Assembly: GCA_027081375.1 (NCBI GenBank)
Contig: JALWKR010000105.1
Coordinates: forward strand, 1-5,043
DNA: 5,043 nucleotides
Direction: 5' to 3'
Source of the DNA: Persephonella sp.
GTDB lineage: Bacteria > Aquificota > Aquificia > Aquificales > Hydrogenothermaceae
The notes beneath the pieces were generated by a model. That model was not told the DNA's origin. It did no database searches and saw only the letters and a program-made list of their open reading frames with translations. This document shows positions 1 through 5,043 of this stretch, in pieces (position 1 is the stretch's first letter; every line of letters begins with the position of its first letter). The position numbers were made by a program, and so were the translations under genes.

Positions 1-12
1 AACAAATTCCGT

Positions 13-44
13 AAGCAAGCACAATATCGTGCTTGCTTTTTTTT
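13..44 (+). terminator. Rho-independent terminator of an upstream gene lying left of the window
   Basis: A perfect 10-bp stem is formed by AAGCAAGCAC (13-22) and GTGCTTGCTT (29-38), with a 6-base loop AATATC. An uninterrupted T run (37-44) follows on the plus strand. The minus strand has no comparable T run, so it acts on plus-strand transcription entering from the left. A TAA at 12-14 could be the stop of that gene (last codons CAA ATT CCG), but only three codons are visible, so no gene is called. Confidence 0.88.
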
Positions 45-60
45 ATACTTTTTATAAATT

Positions 61-110
61 AAAAAAAAGGGTAATTTTTTTTATTAATTCTTTGTTATTA
101 ATGATATACT
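61..110 (+). promoter_or_regulatory. Extended -10 promoter with upstream A/T tracts, driving the beta-helix gene
   Basis: TGATATACT at 102-110 matches the extended -10 consensus TGnTATAAT, with the hexamer TATACT at 105-110. No good -35 box lies 16-18 bases upstream (about 82-87 reads TATTAA), as is common for extended -10 promoters. An A8 run (61-68) and a T8 run (75-82) lie just upstream of the expected -35, where an UP element would sit. Transcription would start near 116-118, giving a leader of about 24 bases that contains the GGAGG ribosome site. The motif match is direct; promoter activity and the UP role are inferred. Confidence 0.5.
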
Positions 111-140
111 AAAGCTAAAATAAAGAGGAGGGAGTTTGCG

Positions 141-1979
141 ATGGTTAATATTAGAAGATTAATAACACTCTTATTAACCTATCTTTTTTGGATAGGGGGA
201 GTATATGCAAAAGATTTTTATGTCTCCAGCATAACAGACTTAAATATAGCTTTAAGAGAAGCAGAAAATAATAGAGACAATGATGTTATTTACATAAGAA
301 GTGGAATTTATGATGTAAATGAATCTATATACTATCTTCCTGATGATAATGAGCATTTTTCTTTAACTATAACAAGTGAAGATCCACATGCTTTTGTTTT
401 TCTACAAAGAAAGCTAGATATACCTTTAATCAAGGCAAATTTTTCTAATAACAATAAAAGAGTTTCTTTTATCTTAAAAAATATTTACATAGGAGATTCT
501 CTAAGTAGTGAAGGAAAAGATAGACCTCTCATTGATATAAAAGGAAAAAATGTAGAAGTTCAAATTTTAAAATGCCAATTATATGGATCTTTTAGTGATA
601 TAAGGCATTCTAATATAAGGTTAGACCTATATAACAGTTTCTTTATAGGAAAGGAAAATATATTCTTCAGAAATGCCTCTTCAAAGGAAGGAAGTGCAAT
701 TACAATAACAGGAAAAGATAATAAAATTGCATTAGAAAGAAATGATTTTTACTCAAATAAATCTATGAAAGGTACTATATACCTCAATACTTTTAACTCT
801 GATATATTATTAAACAATAATAGGTTTTATAATGGTATAGTTTATTATGACTTTAAGAACGCAAGAAGTGGAATTCTTCTAGAAGGAAAAGGTAATAACA
901 TATATATTTTAAATAACTATTTCTTTGGAGATATATCCAATGGAAATGGAGCTTCCATATATATAGGAGAAGAAAGTTCTTATGCTCTTATTTTCCAGAA
1001 CCAATTTATTTACAACTACTCTAAATACGGAAACGGATCTGCAGTATATATAAACGTTAAAGACAACTCACATATTGATCTATTAAACAATACTTTTGCT
1101 TATAATTCTTCAAAAGTAGGGGGAGCTGTTGATATTCATCTAAATAAAAGTTCTGTATTTGTAGGAAACAATATCTTCAACAAAAATCATACTTATTCAG
1201 ACAATGATCTTGAAGAGAAAGGGGGTGCTCTTCATCTATCTGTCATAAATTCTGATGCTTATATTATGAATAATGTTCTCTATTCTAACTATTCTTATGG
1301 AACAGGTGGAGGTCTTTACTTAGAGGCTGCAAATGATTCAAATGTTAAGCTTTTTAATAACATCTTTTGGAGAAATTACGAACAAAATGAAGAAAATTCT
1401 AATGGATTAGATATATTTATAGAGAATGACAATAGCCCTGTTTATGTCTATAATAATCTTTATTCCTTTTTAACTGCTACAGTAAAAGGAAACTTATATA
1501 CTCAAGATAATCTTGTAGATCAAGATCCAAAGTTTGTTGGAGCAGAATGGTGGAATTTCCATCTTGATAATGACTCTCCTTGCATAGATGCAGGAATTAT
1601 ACCTGAAGGAATCAATATTCCTTTAGAGTTTTATAAAGATATAGATGAAGAACCAAGAATTATAGGAAATTCAATAGACATAGGTGTTGACGAATATGCA
1701 ACCGAGGAAATAAACCCTAAAGAAAAGGGAAGATTAATAATTAAAAGGGAGAATACCATTTCTACTGCAGGTTTAACTAATAGTAAAGTTAAGCTTATCT
1801 GCTTAAGATACTTTACTATAAGAAGTGTAAGAAAATACAAGTGGGATATTGATGGAGATGGCCAAATAGATTTAGAAACAGTTGTACCTTTCGCAGAAGT
1901 TGATAGTTTCAGTTTTAGTCCAAACAAAGTATCTTGTTATGTAGAATACCTAGATGGTTCAATTGAAAAAGTAAATTAG
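141..1979 (+). CDS. Secreted right-handed beta-helix protein with choice-of-anchor Q-type segment and PKD-like C-terminal domain
   Basis: The protein has 612 residues and the ATG follows GGAGG (127-131) by 9 bases. Residues 1-23 form a classical signal peptide: Arg5-Arg6, a hydrophobic core (about 7-21), then VYA with likely cleavage before Lys24. From about residue 110 to 440 there is a ladder of xNN-F/Y/L turns, clearest at Asn227, 259, 287, 317, 344, 378, 407 and 439. Their spacing averages about 30 residues, typical of pectate-lyase-like parallel beta-helix coils with Asn ladders. Residues 460-519 (DPKF, FHLDNDSPCIDAG, DIDEEPR, DIGVDEY) match the segment found in 'choice-of-anchor Q' surface proteins. 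Residues about 548-612 resemble a PKD fold with the loop DIDGDGQID (569-577), which looks calcium-binding. No C-terminal membrane anchor or sorting signal is visible. It is probably exported to the periplasm or cell surface as an adhesin, carbohydrate-binding protein or lyase. I see no catalytic residues that decide between these, so the function is unknown. Confidence 0.85.
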   Translation: MVNIRRLITLLLTYLFWIGGVYAKDFYVSSITDLNIALREAENNRDNDVIYIRSGIYDVNESIYYLPDDNEHFSLTITSEDPHAFVFLQRKLDIPLIKANFSNNNKRVSFILKNIYIGDSLSSEGKDRPLIDIKGKNVEVQILKCQLYGSFSDIRHSNIRLDLYNSFFIGKENIFFRNASSKEGSAITITGKDNKIALERNDFYSNKSMKGTIYLNTFNSDILLNNNRFYNGIVYYDFKNARSGILLEGKGNNIYILNNYFFGDISNGNGASIYIGEESSYALIFQNQFIYNYSKYGNGSAVYINVKDNSHIDLLNNTFAYNSSKVGGAVDIHLNKSSVFVGNNIFNKNHTYSDNDLEEKGGALHLSVINSDAYIMNNVLYSNYSYGTGGGLYLEAANDSNVKLFNNIFWRNYEQNEENSNGLDIFIENDNSPVYVYNNLYSFLTATVKGNLYTQDNLVDQDPKFVGAEWWNFHLDNDSPCIDAGIIPEGINIPLEFYKDIDEEPRIIGNSIDIGVDEYATEEINPKEKGRLIIKRENTISTAGLTNSKVKLICLRYFTIRSVRKYKWDIDGDGQIDLETVVPFAEVDSFSFSPNKVSCYVEYLDGSIEKVN

Positions 1980-2004
1980 AAAGGGAGGAGTTTTCCTCCC
2001 TTTT
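1980..2004. terminator. Shared hairpin terminator between convergent beta-helix and FAS1 genes
   Basis: A perfect 10-bp stem pairs AAAGGGAGGA (1980-1989) with TCCTCCCTTT (1994-2003) around a GTTT loop. It starts one base after the beta-helix stop codon. On the plus strand the T run is only four bases (2001-2004) before ATAAT; on the minus strand it is three. The TAA stop of the minus-strand FAS1 gene (2003-2005) overlaps the stem base. It is convincing for the plus-strand gene and plausible in both directions. Confidence 0.75.
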
Positions 2005-2482
2005 ATAATAGTTTATTGATAATATGTAACATTCCATTTGAACATGGAATATTTGCCAATTCTACTTTTGCGTCGTTAATAAACACTTCTACTTTTCCAG
2101 ACTCAAAATCCATTTCAAGATTATTCTCTTCTTTAATCTTACATTTTGCCTTTATAGATAGTTCCTCTCCATTTAAAGCTTTAATTTTTTCTTTGTTTAC
2201 AAGCTCATGAATTTTATAAATATCTCCTATCATATGCCTGTGTAATACCTTTCTTGCTAATACTGGATCTTTCAGGGCTTTATCAAACTCTTCAAGTTTT
2301 TCTGGAGGGCTAAAGTCTATAGCTTCATCTGAAGGAACTAAAACAGTAAAAGGACCTCCTGTTATAAGTTCTTCTTTTAAACCACTTGCTTCAATTAACT
2401 GAATAAATTTTGGAAAGGCTCCTCCTTCTAGTAATCTTTCAAAAATGTTAGATGGATGTTCTCCAAAGCCTATTTTTCCCAT
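2003..2482 (-). CDS. Small single-domain FAS1 (fasciclin) protein without visible export signal
   Basis: The protein has 159 residues, essentially one FAS1 domain (family domains are about 130-140 residues). The ATG at 2480-2482 follows AAGGAGGT (2488-2495) by 5 bases, which fixes the start. FAS1 landmarks appear in order. Residues 12-40 are the N-terminal helices. Box H1 is GPFTVLVPSDEAI (43-55). His83 lies in VLHRHMIGD, at the position of the family's conserved His. LNGEEL (103-108) follows, and box H2 is NGMLHIINKLL (149-159), which ends the protein. Residues 1-11 are polar and no hydrophobic segment or lipobox is present, although most bacterial FAS1 proteins are secreted or lipoproteins. 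This copy therefore looks cytosolic, unless exported by a route not visible here. FAS1 domains usually mediate adhesion or protein-protein contact; the role here is unknown. The gene is divergent from purB and convergent with the beta-helix gene. Confidence 0.88.
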   Translation of the reverse strand: MGKIGFGEHPSNIFERLLEGGAFPKFIQLIEASGLKEELITGGPFTVLVPSDEAIDFSPPEKLEEFDKALKDPVLARKVLHRHMIGDIYKIHELVNKEKIKALNGEELSIKAKCKIKEENNLEMDFESGKVEVFINDAKVELANIPCSNGMLHIINKLL

Positions 2483-2509
2483 CCTAAACCTCCTTAAATT
2501 TTGTTTTTC

Positions 2510-2515
2510 ATATTA
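2510..2515 (-). promoter_or_regulatory. Candidate -10 box for the FAS1 gene
   Basis: On the minus strand TAATAT (complement of 2510-2515) lies about 28 bases upstream of the FAS1 start codon and 15 bases upstream of its ribosome site. A poor -35 candidate, TTTATA, is 17 bases further up (2533-2538). In such AT-rich DNA, similar hexamers are expected by chance, so this is only the best-placed candidate. Confidence 0.22.
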
Positions 2516-2541
2516 GAAAATATATTTCTGTTTATAAAATC

Positions 2542-2563
2542 TAAAGTGATTTATATCAGTTTA
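2542..2563. promoter_or_regulatory. CRP/FNR-like palindrome between the divergent FAS1 gene and purB
   Basis: Half-sites TAAAGTGAT (2542-2550) and ATCAGTTTA (2555-2563) flank TTAT and pair at 8 of 9 positions; only the G/G pair (2546/2559) fails. The core TGAT-N4-ATCA matches 8 of 10 positions of the FNR consensus TTGAT-N4-ATCAA, so a CRP/FNR-family regulator is a reasonable guess. Its centre lies about 40 bases upstream of a possible purB transcription start near 2592, close to where class II activators bind. The palindrome is seen directly; the regulator and target are inferred. Confidence 0.4.
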
Positions 2564-2567
2564 AAAG

Positions 2568-2596
2568 CAGAAATATCTGTAAAATATTTCTGTAAA
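2568..2596. repeat. Tandem 13-bp repeat and nested inverted repeat upstream of purB
   Basis: Two adjacent 13-base units, AAATATCTGTAAA (2571-2583) and ATATTTCTGTAAA (2584-2596), agree at 11 of 13 positions. Overlapping them is a perfect 9-bp inverted repeat: CAGAAATAT (2568-2576), a 7-base spacer, and ATATTTCTG (2584-2592). A third ATATTTCTG lies at 2522-2530, 62 bases before the copy at 2584, which is close to six helical turns. Its position, ending 21 bases before the purB start codon, suggests an operator or a leader-RNA structure. A chance origin in AT-rich DNA cannot be excluded. Confidence 0.45.
2580..2585 (+). promoter_or_regulatory. Candidate -10 box for purB
   Basis: TAAAAT at 2580-2585 is the best-placed -10-like hexamer before purB and would give a start near 2592 and a leader of about 26 bases. 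No recognisable -35 box is present; the CRP/FNR-like palindrome occupies that area, consistent with activator dependence but not proof of it. The hexamer lies inside the ATATTTCTG repeat cluster, so a protein binding those repeats would block it. Confidence 0.25.
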
Positions 2597-2617
2597 CCAC
2601 TTTCAAGGAGAGGATGA

Positions 2618-3928
2618 ATGATAAAGCGTTACACTTTGGAGAGAATGGGAAAAGTATGGTCAGAAGTAAATAAGTTTCAAAAATGGCTTGATGTGGAGAT
2701 AGCTATATGTAGAGCATGGAACAAATTAGGTAAAATACCTGATGATGCTTTAAGAGAAATAGAAGAAAAAACGTATATTGATGAATCTGTAGTAGAGAGA
2801 ATTCATGAACTTGACAAGATATATAATCACGACGTTTTGGCTTTTGTTACAGCTGTTGCAGAACAGGTTGGAGAAAATGGAAGGTATATACATCTAGGAG
2901 TTACTTCTTCAGATGTTATTGATACAGCTTTAGGATTATTAATGAGAGAAGCTTTGGACATACTAATAAAAGATGTTGAAGAGCTTCTGCCAATACTAGA
3001 AGAAAATGCTTTTAAATATAAAGATACTGTTATGATGGGAAGAACCCATGGAGTTCATGCTGAACCTATGGTTTTTGGTCTTAAGTTTGCTCTCTGGTAT
3101 GAGGAAATGAAAAGAAATAAAGAGAGATTAGAGCATGCTAGGGAAACTGTTTCTGTTGGGGCAATTTCTGGAGCTGTAGGAACATACTCAAATATAGACC
3201 CTCTTGTTGAAAAATATGCCCTTGAGGAGCTAGGACTTAAGCCTGAACCTGTTTCAAATCAGGTTGTTCAAAGGGATAGACATGCAGAGTTTATGGCAGC
3301 AATGGCAATAACAGCTTCATCTTTGGAAAAGATAGCAGTTGAAATTAGACATCTACAAAGAACAGAAGTTTTAGAAGCTCAGGAGCCTTTTAAAAAAGGT
3401 CAGAGAGGCTCTTCTGCAATGCCTCATAAGAAAAATCCAATAACCTGTGAAAGAATTACAGGACTTGCAAGGGTAATAAGAGCAAATGCGATTCCTGCTA
3501 TGGAAAATATAGCTTTATGGCATGAGAGGGACATATCTCACTCTTCAGTAGAAAGAGTTATCATGCCTGACAGTGCAATAGCTTTAGATTATATACTTGA
3601 GCTAACAAAGAAGGTTTTATCAGGTCTTGTTGTTTATCCAGAGAGAATGAGAAAAAATATGGACTTATCAAAAGGTCTATACTTCTCATCTAAGGTTTTA
3701 GTTGCTTTAGTTGAAAAAGGATTATCTAGAGATGAAGCTTATGATATTGTTCAGAGAAACGCTATGAAAGCATGGGATACAGAAGGATTGATGTTTAAAG
3801 ATGCCCTTCTTCAAGACCCTGAAGTTACATCTCGTTTATCAAAAGAAGAACTAGATAAAATTTTTGATGTAAATGCGTTTTTAAGAAATGTTCCATATAT
3901 ATATGAGAGGGTTTTTGGAAGATATTAA
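2618..3928 (+). CDS. purB: Adenylosuccinate lyase
   Basis: PurB cleaves fumarate from SAICAR to give AICAR, and from adenylosuccinate to give AMP, so it acts twice in cytosolic de novo purine synthesis. The 436 residues match the usual length of the B. subtilis/Thermotoga-type enzyme (about 430); the family is normally a homotetramer of the fumarase/aspartase superfamily. Visible landmarks are His71 in NHDVLAF, the substrate loop GVTSSDVIDT (94-103), and GRTHGVHAEP (141-150), which carries the expected general-acid His144. The superfamily signature GSSAMPHKKNP (264-274) forms the flexible loop with the catalytic serine. A conserved C-terminal helical region ends in YIYERVFGRY. The ATG at 2618 follows AAGGAGAGG (2605-2613) with good spacing; an ATG at 2614 is out of frame. 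All key residues seem intact. No other pur gene is adjacent, so it is expressed apart from a purine operon here. Confidence 0.98.
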   Translation: MIKRYTLERMGKVWSEVNKFQKWLDVEIAICRAWNKLGKIPDDALREIEEKTYIDESVVERIHELDKIYNHDVLAFVTAVAEQVGENGRYIHLGVTSSDVIDTALGLLMREALDILIKDVEELLPILEENAFKYKDTVMMGRTHGVHAEPMVFGLKFALWYEEMKRNKERLEHARETVSVGAISGAVGTYSNIDPLVEKYALEELGLKPEPVSNQVVQRDRHAEFMAAMAITASSLEKIAVEIRHLQRTEVLEAQEPFKKGQRGSSAMPHKKNPITCERITGLARVIRANAIPAMENIALWHERDISHSSVERVIMPDSAIALDYILELTKKVLSGLVVYPERMRKNMDLSKGLYFSSKVLVALVEKGLSRDEAYDIVQRNAMKAWDTEGLMFKDALLQDPEVTSRLSKEELDKIFDVNAFLRNVPYIYERVFGRY

Positions 3929-3953
3929 AAAGAGGGGCTTTTAGCCCCTTTTT
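3929..3953. terminator. Bidirectional terminator between convergent purB and acs
   Basis: An 11-bp stem (3929-3939 with 3943-3953, one G-T pair) has a GC-rich core GGGGCT/AGCCCC and a 3-base loop. It starts immediately after the purB stop codon. The plus strand has a T5 run (3949-3953), and the minus strand reads a T5 run from the complement of 3926-3931, so it should work in both directions. The acs stop codon TAA (complement of 3952-3954) lies in the stem base. Confidence 0.88.
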
Positions 3954-5043
3954 AGTCTTCTAATGTGGAAATATCTCCAAGAGGTAAACCAAGCTCTTTT
4001 GCTTTTAGAACTCTTCTCATTATCTTTCCAGACCTTGTTTTTGGAAGTTTTTCAACAAACTCTATTTCATCTGGAACAGCAAGAGCTCCAAGCTCATGTC
4101 TGACATGCATTTTAAGGTCTTTTATCAGATTATCTGAAGGCTCTTCTCCTTGCTTAAGAATTACAAATGCTTTGATACTTTCTCCTTTAACTTCGTGAGG
4201 TTTTCCTATTACTGCTGCCTCTGCTACTGCTGGATGAGAAACAAGGGCACTTTCCACTTCTGCTGTTCCTATTCTATGTCCAGAAACGTTTATAACATCA
4301 TCAGCTCTTCCAAGAATCATTATGTATCCATCTTCATCTTTTGTGGCTGTGTCTCCTGAAAAGTAAACATTATCTATTTCTGTCCAGTACTTTTTAAATC
4401 TTTCAGGTTCACCCCAGCATGTTCTCAGTGCTGAAGGCCAAGGTTTTTTAATAACAAGAAATCCTACTGTGTTTGGTTCAACAGGGTTTGCATTTTTATC
4501 AACAACATCTGCTTCAATTCCCCAGAATGGTTTTCCTGCTTTTCCTGGTTTTTGTGGATATGCTGGAACTGTTGTAATCATATGTCCTCCGGTCTCTGTC
4601 TGCCACCATGTATCAACAATAGAGCATTGGCCTCTTCCAATATTTTCGTAATACCATATCCATGCTTCAGGGTTTATAGGCTCTCCAACAGAACCAAGAA
4701 TTCTTAAAGAAGACAGGTCGTATTTTGCAGGCCATTCTTCTCCGTATTTCATAAACAGTCTTACTGCTGTTGGAGCAGTATAGAAGATATTTACCCTGTA
4801 TTTTTCAACTATAGACCACCATCTTCCTGGGTCTGGATAGTCTGGAGCTCCTTCTGCTATAACTGATGTTGCTCCTACAGAAAGAGGTCCATAAACCATA
4901 TAGCTGTGTCCTGTAATCCAGCCTGGGTCAGCAGTGCACCAGAATATATCGTCTTCATGGATATCAAAAACATATTTGGTTGTCACATGGGTATACAGGT
5001 TATATCCCCCTGTTGTGTGTAAAACTCCTTTTGGTTTTCCTGT
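3952..5043 (-). CDS. acs: Acetyl-CoA synthetase (AMP-forming), C-terminal 363 residues; 5' end beyond the window
   Basis: Acs activates acetate with ATP to acetyl-AMP and then forms acetyl-CoA. The frame stays open to the right edge, so the first roughly 270-290 residues of the usual 630-650 are missing. In visible numbering (residue 1 at 5043), [14 protein letters not shown] (1-14) is the end of the ATP-binding P-loop. [10 protein letters not shown] (144-153) includes Trp147 at the position of the acetate-pocket Trp that separates Acs from longer-chain acyl-CoA synthetases. YFSGD (227-231) and [15 protein letters not shown] (245-259) are the nucleotide-binding and hinge motifs. [10 protein letters not shown] (335-344) holds Lys340 (codon 4024-4026), the catalytic lysine that Pat-type acetyltransferases and CobB-type deacetylases regulate in other bacteria. 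The GTG at 4984-4986 is an internal Val, not a start, because the conserved P-loop continues upstream. The stop lies in the shared terminator with purB. Propionyl-CoA synthetase is a less likely alternative. Confidence 0.97.
   Translation of the reverse strand, partial: TGKPKGVLHTTGGYNLYTHVTTKYVFDIHEDDIFWCTADPGWITGHSYMVYGPLSVGATSVIAEGAPDYPDPGRWWSIVEKYRVNIFYTAPTAVRLFMKYGEEWPAKYDLSSLRILGSVGEPINPEAWIWYYENIGRGQCSIVDTWWQTETGGHMITTVPAYPQKPGKAGKPFWGIEADVVDKNANPVEPNTVGFLVIKKPWPSALRTCWGEPERFKKYWTEIDNVYFSGDTATKDEDGYIMILGRADDVINVSGHRIGTAEVESALVSHPAVAEAAVIGKPHEVKGESIKAFVILKQGEEPSDNLIKDLKMHVRHELGALAVPDEIEFVEKLPKTRSGKIMRRVLKAKELGLPLGDISTLED

Noticed and set aside
3..14. Possible tail of an upstream plus-strand gene ending in TAA at 12-14
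   Set aside because: Only three codons are visible before the terminator, too few to support a coding call; noted in the terminator entry.
61..82. A8-GGGTAA-T8 hairpin as a second terminator
   Set aside because: The stem is all A-T and weak, and a much better terminator lies at 13-44; an A/T-rich promoter element explains it better.
1631..1927. 98-codon minus-strand open frame
   Set aside because: It lies wholly inside the beta-helix gene's anchor and PKD-like region, which has clear family motifs on the plus strand. It has no recognisable domain of its own.
2016..2210. 64-codon plus-strand open frame
   Set aside because: It is antisense to the conserved C-terminal half of the FAS1 gene and resembles no family.
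3965..4651. Three plus-strand open frames opposite acs
   Set aside because: All are antisense to strongly conserved acs motifs and have odd compositions (Cys/Phe/Ser-rich); they are frame shadows.
4984..4986. GTG as a start codon for acs
   Set aside because: The frame stays open upstream and encodes the conserved P-loop residues TGKPKG, so this is an internal valine codon and the gene is cut by the window edge.

Overview
The window looks like part of a compact, AT-rich bacterial chromosome carrying four genes in strictly alternating orientation (+, -, +, -). It holds a secreted beta-helix protein, a small FAS1-domain protein, adenylosuccinate lyase (purB) and the C-terminal part of acetyl-CoA synthetase (acs). 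The low GC, the strong GGAGG-type ribosome sites and the Lys/Glu/Ile-rich proteins would fit a thermophilic Gram-negative such as the Hydrogenothermaceae (Aquificota; Sulfurihydrogenibium-like). That placement is an inference from style, because no rRNA or other marker gene is present.

Layout. Positions 1-140 hold the terminator of an unseen upstream gene, then an A/T-rich stretch with an extended -10 promoter. Next is a 612-residue exported protein (141-1979): a ladder of about 30-residue beta-helix coils, a 'choice-of-anchor Q' type segment, and a C-terminal PKD-like domain with a calcium-loop motif. It converges on a 159-residue FAS1 (fasciclin) protein (2003-2482, minus) that has no visible export signal. 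A 135-base divergent intergenic region separates this from purB (2618-3928, plus). That region contains a CRP/FNR-like palindrome and a cluster of ATATTTCTG repeats. purB converges on acs (3952 to the right edge, minus), which is cut by the window edge and lacks its first roughly 270-290 residues.

Each convergent pair shares one hairpin terminator, and these hairpins overlap stop codons, so the genome is tightly packed here. Within the window every gene appears to be its own transcription unit; acs could belong to an operon extending to the right. PurB serves purine synthesis and Acs makes acetyl-CoA from acetate. The beta-helix protein probably works at the cell surface, and the role of the FAS1 protein is unknown. 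No functional link between the four genes is evident.

I see no mobile element, CRISPR array, tRNA, rRNA or clear multi-gene novel system. The least understood parts are the beta-helix protein, the apparently cytosolic FAS1 protein, and the repeat-rich region between the FAS1 gene and purB.
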